In this document: in pieces, positions 25,699 to 34,730 of the stretch
Layout of the letters: each line of letters opens with the position of its first letter
Numbering within the stretch: the first letter of the stretch is position 1
Assembly: GCA_947476625.1 (NCBI GenBank)
Contig: CANJRA010000011.1
Coordinates: 1-64,000, forward strand
From: Fidelibacterota bacterium
GTDB lineage: Bacteria; Pseudomonadota; Alphaproteobacteria; Rhodospirillales; Rhodospirillaceae
Length of the DNA: 64,000 bases
Direction: 5' to 3'
Translations under genes and position numbers: made by a program
The notes under the pieces: model-generated
The model's input: only the letters and a program-made list of their open reading frames with translations
Told to the model about the DNA's origin: nothing
Databases searched by the model: none

Positions 25699-27960
25699 AT
25701 GAGAAATCGCATGAAATTGGGACTCTTTGCTTCCACGTGTTTCGTGGCGGTCGGCGTAACTTCGCTGCCGTCTGCACATGCTGCAAGCACGGCCTCGGTG
25801 CCTTCTGTGTCCGAGGGCTTGAGCGGCGTTGTCACGAGCAGCAAAGGCCCTGAGGCCGGGGTCTGGGTAATCGCTGAGACCCGTGATTTGCCCACACGCC
25901 TGATCAAGATTGTGGTCACGGACGACCAAGGCCGCTATGTGCTGCCGGAACTTCCCAAGGCCAACTACAGTGTGTGGGTGCGCGGCTACGGATTGGTGGA
26001 CTCCAAGCCCGTCAAGTCTGCCCCCGGCAAGCGCGTCGATCTGACCGCGGTCATCGCCCCGGACGCCAAGTCGGCCGCCGAGTACTACCCCGCCAACTAT
26101 TGGTTCTCGATGATCAAAATCCCAGGCGTGGGTGAGTTCCCAGGCACAGGACCTAAGGGCAACGGCATTTCGCCGCGCATGAAGACCCAGCAGGACTGGC
26201 ACGTCATGCTCAAAGAGAACTGCCAGATGTGCCATCAGCTGGGCAACGCGTATACCCGCAACTACGTCGATCATACGCCCGAAGGCTGGGCGCAGCGTAT
26301 CACCATGGGCCGCGACTTCGGCGATCAGACCATGGGCAACACCGGTCTGGCCTACGCAAAGATCATGCAAAACAACATGACGCTCTTTGGCCGCGAGCGC
26401 GGGCTGAGCATGTATGCCGACTGGTCAAAGCGCATTGCCGAAGGCGAACTGCCGAAAGAGAGCCCGCCGCGTCCGCAAGGCCTGGAGCGCAACGTCGTGC
26501 TCACCCTGTGGGATTGGGGCCATAACCGCTTCATCCATGATGAGATCTCGACCGACCGGCGCAATCCGACCGTCAGCGCCAATGGGCTTGTGTATGGCGT
26601 TTCGCCAACCACCGGCCGTATCGAATCGTTGGACCCGGTCAATAACGTCGCTAAGTCAGTCGCCCTGCCCGGCGACGGCAAGGATTACGACATCAACGTC
26701 TTTGCGCATAACCCCATGGTCGACCAGAAGGGCCGCGTGTGGGTGACGGATTCAACCCGCAGCCGCCAGGTTCTCTCGGCGGAAGCCAAGGGCATCAAGA
26801 TCGATGCGCCCTTGGGCGACCGCGCCGACTACTGCACGGACCCGACGCTCAACAAGTACGCCAAGTACTTCCCGCGTCCGGGCAAGAACAGCTCGCAGGT
26901 CGGCGTCTATGATCCTGCCACGAATAAGGTCAACCTCTTTCCGGCCTGCTACGGCGCTCACCACCTGGGCTTCGGGAACGATGCCAACAACACCCTGTAC
27001 TTCAGCGGCGACACCAACGTCGTGGGCTGGCTCGATACCAAGGTCTATGACGAGACGCACGACCCGAGCAAAGCGCAAGGCTGGTGCCCGATGGTGCTCA
27101 ACACCAGCGAGAAGGCTACGAACAAGTTGCCCGGCCCCAGCGAAGTTACCGTGACGCCCGATTACAAGCAGTGGAAAGAACCGCTGAATGTCACGGCGGC
27201 GGGCGATGAAGGCGGCGGCGGCGGCGAGTTGAAGGTGGAGTCCGACAAGGACACGCGCATCAGCGGCTTCCTCTACGGCATGGACGTCAATCCCAAGGAC
27301 GACAGCGTGTGGTTCGCCAAGACCAGCCCGTCGATGCCGACCGGCATTGTCCGGATGGAGCGCGGCACCAATCCGCCGGAGACCTGCCATACCGAATATT
27401 ATGAGCCGCCCAAAATGGCCGACGGCACCTACCGTGCCTTTGACGTCCGCGCCGTCAGCTTTGATTCCAACGGCCTTGCTTGGGCGACGTTCGGCTCGGG
27501 ACAGTTCGCGAGCTTCGACCGCAAGAAGTGCAAGGTTGTAAGCGGCCCGACCGCGACCGGCCAACATTGCCCCGAAGGCTGGACCTTCTACGACATCCCC
27601 GGTCCCCGCATTCAAGGCACCAATGTACAAGCCGACTGGAACTATCAAAACTGGACCGACCGCTTCGACACCTTCGGCATGGGCAAGGACGTGCCGCTGA
27701 GTAACGGCACCAACTCGGACTCCTTGCTGGCCTTGCAGCCCGAGACCGGCAAGGTTCTGCAGTTCCGCGTTCCCTACCCGATGGGTTTTTACAGCCGCGG
27801 CATGGACGGGCGCATCGACAATCCCAAGACCGGTTGGAAAGGCAAAGGTATCTGGGCCACGTTCGGCTCAGGACCTGTATGGCACCAGGAAGGCGGCTTG
27901 GACGGTGAAGGGCCGCAGCTCGTGCATTTCCAGATGCGACCAGACCCGTTGGCACACTGA
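25699..27960 (+). CDS. Exported CarboxypepD_reg + CxxCH + Vgb-like beta-propeller protein, copy 1
   Basis: I use the ATG at 25699 with AGGGAGG 9 bases before it; a TTG two codons earlier is less likely. The 753-residue protein has a signal peptide ending at SAHAAS. Then come a carboxypeptidase-regulatory-like domain (about 40-115: GVVTSSKGPEAGVWVIAETR, GRYVLPELP), a CQMCH motif at residues 175-179, and a long C-terminal part with propeller-like blades (HNPMVDQKGRVWVTD, GLVYGVSPTTGRIESLDP, FYSRGMDGRIDNPKTGW) like virginiamycin-B-lyase-type proteins. A covalent haem is plausible but a full cytochrome domain is not obvious. It has a close relative at 29365. A partner of the PQQ dehydrogenases is inferred from order only. 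Confidence 0.85.
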   Translation: MRNRMKLGLFASTCFVAVGVTSLPSAHAASTASVPSVSEGLSGVVTSSKGPEAGVWVIAETRDLPTRLIKIVVTDDQGRYVLPELPKANYSVWVRGYGLVDSKPVKSAPGKRVDLTAVIAPDAKSAAEYYPANYWFSMIKIPGVGEFPGTGPKGNGISPRMKTQQDWHVMLKENCQMCHQLGNAYTRNYVDHTPEGWAQRITMGRDFGDQTMGNTGLAYAKIMQNNMTLFGRERGLSMYADWSKRIAEGELPKESPPRPQGLERNVVLTLWDWGHNRFIHDEISTDRRNPTVSANGLVYGVSPTTGRIESLDPVNNVAKSVALPGDGKDYDINVFAHNPMVDQKGRVWVTDSTRSRQVLSAEAKGIKIDAPLGDRADYCTDPTLNKYAKYFPRPGKNSSQVGVYDPATNKVNLFPACYGAHHLGFGNDANNTLYFSGDTNVVGWLDTKVYDETHDPSKAQGWCPMVLNTSEKATNKLPGPSEVTVTPDYKQWKEPLNVTAAGDEGGGGGELKVESDKDTRISGFLYGMDVNPKDDSVWFAKTSPSMPTGIVRMERGTNPPETCHTEYYEPPKMADGTYRAFDVRAVSFDSNGLAWATFGSGQFASFDRKKCKVVSGPTATGQHCPEGWTFYDIPGPRIQGTNVQADWNYQNWTDRFDTFGMGKDVPLSNGTNSDSLLALQPETGKVLQFRVPYPMGFYSRGMDGRIDNPKTGWKGKGIWATFGSGPVWHQEGGLDGEGPQLVHFQMRPDPLAH

Positions 27961-27972
27961 TTGATAAGAGAG

Positions 27973-28009
27973 CGATGGGGAACCGCCCGGAGCGGGTTGT
28001 TCCCCATCG
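27973..28009. terminator. Hairpin after Vgb-like copy 1
   Basis: An 11-bp perfect stem (CGATGGGGAAC and GTTCCCCATCG) encloses a smaller CGCCCG/CGGG stem, beginning 13 bases after the stop. Only TGTTAAAT follows, so this is a weak terminator or an mRNA-stabilising hairpin. Confidence 0.55.
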
Positions 28010-28045
28010 TGTTAAATGACTGAACAAAAGTGGAGATGTCTTGCC

Positions 28046-29128
28046 ATGAAATTCATCGGTCTCGTGTGCGCCGCGTTTTTTGCAGCATCTCTGTGGGCGC
28101 AGCCCACTCCAGCGCTGGCACAACAGGAAAAGAAGATCGTCCTAAAGGATGAATATGCCGACGTGAACGGCGTGCGGCTTCATTACCTGACCGCTGGCGA
28201 AGGCCCGTTGATCATCTTCGTCCATGGCTTTTTCAACTTCTCTTATTACTGGAAGGACCAGCTGGAGGAGTTCGCAAAGGATCACAAAGTCGTCGCCTAT
28301 GACCAGCGCGGGTACAACCTGTCATCGCGTCCGACGGATATCGAACAGTACAAAATGAAATATCTTGTCGAGGATCTCCGTCAGCTGGCGGTTAAGCTGA
28401 ACGGCAACAAGAAGTTCATTCTGGTTGGTCACGATTGGGGCGGTTTAGTTACCTACGCTTTTACGATGTATCACCCCGAGATGGTCGACAAACTCATTCA
28501 GACCAACGCAGCGCATCTGTTCGTCAGCGAGCGTGAGCTGCGGAAAAATCCGTGGCAGCGCTATGTCGCCAATTACGCGCTGATCCATAGCGGTTACGGC
28601 ACACCGGAAGAGGTGGCCGCCGACACAGCCGTCATCGATAAAGCTGAAGCAACGCGGCGTGCGACCCGTCCCGGCTCGTGGCTCGACAACCACGTCAAAA
28701 GCGGACACTACACCGAGGCAGATCGCCAGAAATGGATCGATGCTTGGTCGCAGCCCGGAGCGTTTCGCGCGGCACGCGACTTCTACAAGGTCAACGACCG
28801 CAATCCGCCTTTCAACGCCACGCATCCGGCCGATACGGTTCGTGCGTCGTGGTCAGCCGAAGCGGTCACGCGCGGCGCGAAGTCGGTTATCATCAACGTG
28901 CCCACGGCCGTCCTCTGGGGCATCAAAGACGGTGCGTTGCCCGTCAACAACCTGACCGGCCTGGACGAGTGGATCACAGACCTCAGGGTCAAGATGTTTC
29001 CAGAAAACGGTCACGACCTCTCGGCCGAAAACTACCAGGGCTTCAATCATGCGATGAGGGCGTTCCTGGCCGGAAGCCTGCCACGCGAAAGTGTGTACAG
29101 CCCCGAAGAGCTTAAGAAAGCACCTTAG
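28046..29128 (+). CDS. Exported alpha/beta hydrolase, epoxide-hydrolase/dehalogenase-like
   Basis: The start at 28046 (MKFIGLVCAAFF) gives a signal peptide ending near PALAQQ; GGAG lies about 11 bases upstream. The 360-residue protein shows FVHGFFNF (oxyanion hole, His60-Gly61), YDQRGYNLSSRP, the elbow GHDWGG with Asp130 as nucleophile, and a C-terminal NGHDLSAENY with the catalytic histidine. GHDWGG with Asp is the epoxide hydrolase or haloalkane dehalogenase pattern. It is only distantly similar to the tandem hydrolases at 6858 and 7947. It sits between the two Vgb-like genes on the same strand, which suggests a shared pathway. Confidence 0.9.
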   Translation: MKFIGLVCAAFFAASLWAQPTPALAQQEKKIVLKDEYADVNGVRLHYLTAGEGPLIIFVHGFFNFSYYWKDQLEEFAKDHKVVAYDQRGYNLSSRPTDIEQYKMKYLVEDLRQLAVKLNGNKKFILVGHDWGGLVTYAFTMYHPEMVDKLIQTNAAHLFVSERELRKNPWQRYVANYALIHSGYGTPEEVAADTAVIDKAEATRRATRPGSWLDNHVKSGHYTEADRQKWIDAWSQPGAFRAARDFYKVNDRNPPFNATHPADTVRASWSAEAVTRGAKSVIINVPTAVLWGIKDGALPVNNLTGLDEWITDLRVKMFPENGHDLSAENYQGFNHAMRAFLAGSLPRESVYSPEELKKAP

Positions 29129-29162
29129 GCACCGCTCTTCTTTCTTAAGAGCGGTGCCTAAG
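29124..29162. other. Strong hairpin overlapping the hydrolase stop codon
   Basis: A perfect 16-bp stem (CTTAGGCACCGCTCTT at 29124-29139, AAGAGCGGTGCCTAAG at 29147-29162) starts just before the TAG stop. No T-tract follows on either strand, so it is not a standard intrinsic terminator; an mRNA 3'-end stabiliser or Rho-dependent end is possible. The rest of the gap to 29364 has no gene. Confidence 0.6.
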
Positions 29163-29364
29163 GGCACGCTGCAGTGCACAATCCCTTCAGTCGTCGTCAG
29201 GTACGATGGCTTAATTTAAATATTGTGGCCTATTTTGCGCAGTATGCCGATGTATACAGGCTCGGCTCAGTATTAGTATATTAACGTAGCAAACCAGGGT
29301 GGATGGGTTTGACGCACAGTGCGCGTGCAGATTGACGTGTGAATCCGTTAGGGAGGGATTGAGC

Positions 29365-31584
29365 ATGACAACGCGGCTTGGACTTTACGCAGCGGCTTCG
29401 GCAATATTAATGCTGGGGACTGCGCTAACGAATATGAGTTTCGCTGCGGAGGCGGCAAAAACTGGAATTTTGAGCGGCGCTGTTACCAGCAGCAAAGGCC
29501 CCGAAGCTGGCGTATGGGTCATCGCTGAAACCAGAGACTTGCCGACGCGCCTCATTAAGATTGTCGTCACCGATGATCGGGGCCGCTATGTGTTGCCTGA
29601 ACTTCCTGCGGGCGCAAAATATAAAGTCTGGGTGCGCGGCTACGGCTTGGTTGATTCCCAGGCGGTCGAGACCACCGCCGGCAACAGAAACCTTAATCTG
29701 AAAGCCGTGCTCGCGCCAAGCCCCGCTGCAGCGGCGGAGTTCTATCCATCCAATTACTGGCTTTCGCTGATGAAGATTCCAGCGGAAAACGAATTTCCCG
29801 GAACCGGCCCGAAAGGCAACGGGATTCCCCCGACGATGAAATCACAGCAGCAATGGGCCACTCAACTTAAGTCCGGCTGTTTGCTCTGCCATCAGCAAGG
29901 CGGCGCATCGACGCGCATCTTGGAATACAGCACAGCGGAAGCGTGGCGTGATCGTTTGCGCCAAGCGCGGCCGGAAGGTGACCAGACCGTTGGTAACCAT
30001 GGCGATGGTATTGCGCATTCCATGCAGAACAACATGACCGCGCTGGGATCGCGTGGCCTGGAAGTCTTTGCCGATTGGACGACCCGCGTGGCTAAAGGCG
30101 AGATTCCGCATGAAACCCCGCCGCGTCCCGCGGGAGTCGAGCGTAACGTCGTGCTGACGATTTGGGATTTTGCGTTCGGTCGCGCGCTTCACGACGAGAT
30201 CACAACGGACAGACGCAACCCCACAGTCAATGCGGGTGGCCCGGTTTATGCTTTGGCGCCGACAACCGGAAAACTGGAGACGTTGGATCCGGTCGCCAAC
30301 CAAGCCGGCGAATTTGCGTTGCCGCCATTGCCCGGCAAGGAACAGCTCAACGTTTATCCGCACAACCCAATGATTGACGGTAAGGGGCGCGTATGGATTA
30401 CCGATTGGGGTCAGTACACGTTGCCTAAATCCCAGCAGTCGAAAGCTTTAGACCGCGAGGAATTCTGTTCAAACCCGTCGAACAAATTCGCCAAATATTA
30501 CCCGATGCCCGGAGATACAAACGACCGGCGCATCATGGTGTTCGATCCGAACACTGAATCGACGGTCAGCATACCGATCTGCTTCGGCGTCCATCACTTG
30601 AGCTTCGATAACGACAAGAACGACACGCTGTACTTCAGCGGAGACACCAACGTCGTCGGCTGGATTGAGACAAAAGTGTTCGATGAAACCAAGGATCCCA
30701 GCAAGGCGCTAGGCTGGTGTCCGATGGTGCTCGATACCAAACAAAAGGCGGCTTCTGGGAATGTCGCCATCACGCCTGACAGTTCTCAGTGGAACCAGCC
30801 GCAAAGTGCCGGACGCGTCGCTGCCGGAGAAGAAGGCGGCGGGGCGGCTACCGCAATGGATCCGAACAAAGACACCCGCATCAGCGGTTTCTTGTACGGT
30901 ATGGATGCCGCTCTTGGAGAGGGTGATGGTTCGGTCTGGTTCGGTAGAACAAGCCCATTCCCCAACGGTATCGTCAGGTTCGAACGCGGCTCCAACCCGC
31001 CGGAAACCTGCAAGACCGAGTTTTTTGAACCGCCCAAATTGCCTGATGGCAATTATGCCGCGTTCCTCAGCCGCAGCGTGGCCGTGGATACCAACGGCGT
31101 CGCATGGGTGACATTCAACAGTGGGAAGATTGGCAGCTTTGACCGCAAAAAATGCAAGGTGCTGCGCGGCCCAACGGCAACCGGCCAACATTGTCCCGAG
31201 GGTTGGACATTCCACGATATTCCCGGCCCAAAATTGCAAGGTACCAATATCGCGGCGGATTGGCATTACACAAACTGGGTCGACATCTACGATACCTTCG
31301 GCTTGGGCAAGAATACGCCGATCGCGCCGGGTACCAATTCGGACTCGCTGATTGCGATCATGCCCGATACGGGCAAGACATTGCAGTTCCGCGTTCCATA
31401 TCCTCGCGGGTTCTTCGGTCGCGGCGTCGATGGACGTATTGATGATCCGAAAACCGGCTGGAAAGGTAAAGGCCTCTGGTCGAGCTATTCCATGACGCCG
31501 AATTGGCATCAGGAAGGCGGCCTCGATGCAGAAGGCCCGCAGATCGTGCACTTCCAGTTGCGTGCCAATCCGCTCGAAGAGTAA
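29365..31584 (+). CDS. Exported CarboxypepD_reg + CxxCH + Vgb-like beta-propeller protein, copy 2
   Basis: The ATG at 29365 has AGGGAGGG 8 bases upstream; a start 66 bases earlier would add a Cys-rich extension absent from copy 1. The 739-residue protein parallels copy 1: signal peptide ending at MSFAAE, regulatory-like domain with an almost identical SSKGPEAGVWVIAETR block, CLLCH at residues 172-176, and the same propeller blocks (HNPMIDGKGRVWITD, YFSGDTNVVGWIETKVFDETKDPSKA, HCPEGWTFHDIPGPKLQGTN). The middle section around residue 475 (after QKAASGNVAI) is the most divergent. It ends in a strong terminator. Function is unknown; gene duplication within the module is clear. Confidence 0.85.
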   Translation: MTTRLGLYAAASAILMLGTALTNMSFAAEAAKTGILSGAVTSSKGPEAGVWVIAETRDLPTRLIKIVVTDDRGRYVLPELPAGAKYKVWVRGYGLVDSQAVETTAGNRNLNLKAVLAPSPAAAAEFYPSNYWLSLMKIPAENEFPGTGPKGNGIPPTMKSQQQWATQLKSGCLLCHQQGGASTRILEYSTAEAWRDRLRQARPEGDQTVGNHGDGIAHSMQNNMTALGSRGLEVFADWTTRVAKGEIPHETPPRPAGVERNVVLTIWDFAFGRALHDEITTDRRNPTVNAGGPVYALAPTTGKLETLDPVANQAGEFALPPLPGKEQLNVYPHNPMIDGKGRVWITDWGQYTLPKSQQSKALDREEFCSNPSNKFAKYYPMPGDTNDRRIMVFDPNTESTVSIPICFGVHHLSFDNDKNDTLYFSGDTNVVGWIETKVFDETKDPSKALGWCPMVLDTKQKAASGNVAITPDSSQWNQPQSAGRVAAGEEGGGAATAMDPNKDTRISGFLYGMDAALGEGDGSVWFGRTSPFPNGIVRFERGSNPPETCKTEFFEPPKLPDGNYAAFLSRSVAVDTNGVAWVTFNSGKIGSFDRKKCKVLRGPTATGQHCPEGWTFHDIPGPKLQGTNIAADWHYTNWVDIYDTFGLGKNTPIAPGTNSDSLIAIMPDTGKTLQFRVPYPRGFFGRGVDGRIDDPKTGWKGKGLWSSYSMTPNWHQEGGLDAEGPQIVHFQLRANPLEE

Positions 31585-31602
31585 GCGCGTTACGGTTAGT
31601 CA

Positions 31603-31637
31603 GGCCACCAAAAAGGATAAATTCCTTTTTGGTGGCC
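31603..31637. terminator. Bidirectional terminator between convergent genes
   Basis: A perfect 15-bp stem (GGCCACCAAAAAGGA at 31603-31617, TCCTTTTTGGTGGCC at 31623-31637) with a 5-base loop lies between Vgb-like copy 2 (plus) and the VOC gene (minus). T-runs inside the stem can serve either direction. Confidence 0.75.
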
Positions 31638-31667
31638 GATTAATTCCAGTCTTCAAGATTGCGGCTA

Positions 31668-32207
31668 CTACTGATGAAATTGCAGTAGTTCGATAGCATA
31701 GCCGTCAGGGTCCTTGGTAAAAGCGACCGAGATTGTTTTGGCAGACGGCTTGGGCGATGGCAGATTTGTACGCTTGCCGGTAATGACATAACCAGCAGCC
31801 TCAACCTTAGCCACACGCTCTTCAAAATCGAAAATGATAAACGTTATGTTGTTGAAGCCGTTGCCGATAACCAGCGGCTCCGTTCGCTTTTTGTCGAATA
31901 CCAACACAATCGTGTCTTCAAAATCCCCGCCGCTGCGCGTCAGCAAGGTCTCGTTAAGCGCGGGTCTGTCGACAACGCGCGCGACCTTCAAGCCCATGAC
32001 ATTGGTATAGAAATCCAGAGATCGCTCTAGGTTGGATACATTTATTTTTGTGTAGCCTATGTATGGCGGCGCGCTGGCCTCTGATGCGCGGGCCGCCGAA
32101 TTTTGGCCGATAGGCATGGAGATCGCCGCACATACTAAGGTAAGCATGCACGCGAGCCCACCCAAGCGCGCTGCGACTGACAGCTTTCCGCTGCAACTGA
32201 AGGTCAT
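31668..32207 (-). CDS. Exported VOC-family (glyoxalase-like) protein
   Basis: The 179-residue protein has a basic N-terminus and hydrophobic stretch ending near ASEASA, then one VOC fold: YIGYTKINVSNLERSLDFYTNVMGLKV at the N-side and a C-side ending in VAFTKDPDGYAIELLQFHQ. The final Glu is the position of a metal ligand in glyoxalase I and dioxygenase relatives. GAGGAGATG precedes the ATG at 32207. It is the last gene of the minus-strand set cupin, cytochrome c, PQQ dehydrogenase, VOC, and starts 42 bases after the dehydrogenase stop. A VOC protein with an export signal is unusual; a lyase or binding role in the periplasm is possible. Confidence 0.87.
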   Translation of the reverse strand: MTFSCSGKLSVAARLGGLACMLTLVCAAISMPIGQNSAARASEASAPPYIGYTKINVSNLERSLDFYTNVMGLKVARVVDRPALNETLLTRSGGDFEDTIVLVFDKKRTEPLVIGNGFNNITFIIFDFEERVAKVEAAGYVITGKRTNLPSPKPSAKTISVAFTKDPDGYAIELLQFHQ

Positions 32208-32249
32208 GCGTCATCTCCTCGTTACGCGTGCATACATACCAGTAAAACT

Positions 32250-34244
32250 TTACGGCAAAGCGAGCGCGATCAACTCCGCGGGCATATCGTCCCAACTCAC
32301 AGCAACCACGATGTATTGCTTGCCGCCGGCCATGTAAGTCATCGGCGCACCCGAAGTGCCGCCGGGCAGATCCATCTCCCAGATGACTTTGCCGTCGGCT
32401 TTGTCAAATGCGCGGAACTTCTTTCCGCCGCCCCAAGCCGGAACGCGAAATGGCCCGCTGGGCCCGCGTTGCCCTTCGCCGATAAAGAGCAATGTTTTAG
32501 TCACCAAAGGCGAAGCCCGGTTCGGCGTGCCGAGCGGCGGTAGATTCAGATATTTGAGCGACGGGTGGTTTCGCGGTCCGTCGCCGTTGGGCACCCGCCA
32601 GGTGATCTCGCCCTTGTTCAAATTCATCGCGACAATGCTGCCGTAAGGCGGCTTGGTCATTGGCAACCGCGAGCCGCCATCTGCACCGATCGGTTTGTTC
32701 GGGTCCACTTCCTGATATGGGAGCTCGAGGTTGGTGCTGAACATTGATTCATTCTTGCGCTCGTATGCAAAGGGCGAGCGCGCGTTCGCTGGCTTATTGA
32801 CGAGCGTACGAACGGGATTGCGTGTGACCGAAATGTACAGCATGCCCGTTTCAGGATCGAACCCCGCGCCTTGCCAATCCGCGCCACCCGTCGTGCCGGG
32901 TGTCATGACAATTTCTTCGCCAAGCGGCGCCGGTGTGAAGACCGGCACCGATTTATATTTCGCCATCTGTTCAATGGCAGCGGCACGCAGTTCAGGGGTG
33001 AAGTCGATGAGATCGTCAGTCGTCAAATTCTGCAGTTCGAACGGCGGCGGCTTGGTGGGGATCGGTTGCGTGGACGAGTACCACTCACCAGGAACGTTGC
33101 TGGCAGGCACCGCGCGTTCTTCAATCGGCCATACCGGCTTGCCGTTCTCGCGATTTAAGACGTAGGCATAAGACTGCTTGGTCAGTTGCACGAGCGCTTT
33201 AATTTTCCGCCCGTCGACAGTGATATCCGTGAGGATCGGTCCCGTGGGATTATCAAAGTCCCAGATATCATGATGAATAACTTGATAATGCCAAACGCGC
33301 TTTCCGGTTTTGGCGTCAAGGCACAGCACCGAATTGGCGAACAAGTTATCGCCGGGGCGATGGCCACCGTAAAAATCGTTCGTCGAGGCTTGCGTGGGTA
33401 TGTAGACATATCCCAGCTTCTCATCGGCCGTCAGCCACGACCATGCACCGGCGCCGCCGTTTTGGTCGGCCGTACCGTTCAGCCACGTTTCATAACCGAA
33501 TTCACCTTTGCGAGGGACAACGTGAAACGTCCATAACAATTTACCCGAAAGCGTGTCGTAACCGCGAATATCCCCGGGCACATCGAGTGCCGGTGTGACG
33601 CCTTCCGGTATTTTATCCCGCGCCAATGTCGGCACGCCTGCGATGACAACGACATCCCCCACAACGACGGGGAAAGACGACCACGAAAATCCGCCGACAG
33701 GTGAATTGGGCCGCGCGTCTGGATAGTTTATCAAATCAACCCGGCCGCCGTCGCCAAAAGCGGGATAGCGTTCGCCGGTTTTGGCGTTCAGCGCAATCAG
33801 GTCAGAACCATCGAGCGCGAAGATGCGGGCATCTTTGCCGTCGGTCCAATAAGAAACGCCGCGGCTGCGCCCACCTATTTCGGCCTTTGAATCAATCCAT
33901 ACAACCTTGCCTGTGGTCGGGTCCAAGGCCGTCACCGGCCCAAGTTCGCTACGCATATAAAGCAGGCCGCCGACCATGATCGGGGTGTGTTGGAAGTTGC
34001 CTGCGATCGGCGCGGGCATATCTTTAAGTGTTTCCGGCAGCGCGGCTTTCTGACGCCATACGATGCGAAGGTCTTTGACGTTCTTCGCGGTAATTTGATC
34101 GATCGGCGAATATTTCTGACCGGCGGGTGTGCCGCCGTAGGCCGGCCAATCAGTAACTTTATCGGCAGCTATGGCGCCCGGAACGATACTAGCTGACCCC
34201 AGCAAAGCTCCTAAGAGCCCGACGGCGATGATATGCCGATTCAT
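32250..34244 (-). CDS. PQQ-dependent dehydrogenase, periplasmic, GDH/quinate-DH-like
   Basis: The 664-residue protein has AAGGAG before the ATG and a signal peptide ending at PGAIAAD. It is a PQQ propeller with KYSPIDQITAKNVKDL near the start, W-motif repeats (VTALDPTTGKVVW, LIALNAKTGERYP, VLCLDAKTGKRVW, FRAFDKADGKVIW) and the HHDIWDFDNP block. It has no haem motif. The cytochrome c gene 60 bases upstream on the same strand is the likely electron acceptor. It is clearly a different branch from the enzyme at 23602 (no lipobox, different insertions), so it is not a recent duplicate. Substrate is unknown. Confidence 0.9.
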   Translation of the reverse strand: MNRHIIAVGLLGALLGSASIVPGAIAADKVTDWPAYGGTPAGQKYSPIDQITAKNVKDLRIVWRQKAALPETLKDMPAPIAGNFQHTPIMVGGLLYMRSELGPVTALDPTTGKVVWIDSKAEIGGRSRGVSYWTDGKDARIFALDGSDLIALNAKTGERYPAFGDGGRVDLINYPDARPNSPVGGFSWSSFPVVVGDVVVIAGVPTLARDKIPEGVTPALDVPGDIRGYDTLSGKLLWTFHVVPRKGEFGYETWLNGTADQNGGAGAWSWLTADEKLGYVYIPTQASTNDFYGGHRPGDNLFANSVLCLDAKTGKRVWHYQVIHHDIWDFDNPTGPILTDITVDGRKIKALVQLTKQSYAYVLNRENGKPVWPIEERAVPASNVPGEWYSSTQPIPTKPPPFELQNLTTDDLIDFTPELRAAAIEQMAKYKSVPVFTPAPLGEEIVMTPGTTGGADWQGAGFDPETGMLYISVTRNPVRTLVNKPANARSPFAYERKNESMFSTNLELPYQEVDPNKPIGADGGSRLPMTKPPYGSIVAMNLNKGEITWRVPNGDGPRNHPSLKYLNLPPLGTPNRASPLVTKTLLFIGEGQRGPSGPFRVPAWGGGKKFRAFDKADGKVIWEMDLPGGTSGAPMTYMAGGKQYIVVAVSWDDMPAELIALALP

Positions 34245-34304
34245 GTGGTTCTCCTTTTTTTAATTCGATCCAGAAAAAGGCTTTCGCACGTCGCAAGTAC
34301 AAAC

Positions 34305-34631
34305 TTAATGCGCGGCTAGTGTGGTGAGATAAGCGACGACGTCGGCAATCTCTTCATTTGATATTGTGTTCTTTGGCAGCGGTGGCATTTCACCTCGTCC
34401 GAGGCGCGCGATATAAAGTACTTGGTCGGCTGTATGGTTCAGGGGCACAAGCGTCGGCGCTTCGGCGCCCTCACCTGCCGGTCCGTGGCATCGTGCGCAT
34501 ACGCGGTCGTATACTTTTTGACCGGGCGCATCCTCCGCCAAAGCGCTGGTTGCTAAGCTTGAAACGAGCATCGCCGACGCCAAAAGCATGCTGCGCGAGC
34601 ATCTAAAAAATACCCTCGGTGCGAACTTCAT
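34305..34631 (-). CDS. Small c-type cytochrome, partner of the PQQ dehydrogenase
   Basis: The start is uncertain: ATG codons at 34682, 34652 and 34631 are in frame and none has a good ribosome site. I use 34631 because it gives a clean signal peptide ending at SALAED. The mature monohaem cytochrome has CARCH (residues 45-49 from this start), GRGEMPPLPK with the likely methionine ligand, and the C-terminal helix EEIADVVAYLTTLAA. It lies between the cupin gene and the PQQ dehydrogenase on the minus strand and should shuttle electrons from the dehydrogenase to the respiratory chain. Confidence 0.88.
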   Translation of the reverse strand: MKFAPRVFFRCSRSMLLASAMLVSSLATSALAEDAPGQKVYDRVCARCHGPAGEGAEAPTLVPLNHTADQVLYIARLGRGEMPPLPKNTISNEEIADVVAYLTTLAAH

Positions 34632-34730
34632 AAAGCTTACTCGCGTTTCCATCTGTGTGATTGGCGGAGAAAGGCGACGCATGTCGAAATACCGGAGGCT
34701 TCGCCCGGCGTCATGCGCAACATCTTGTTG

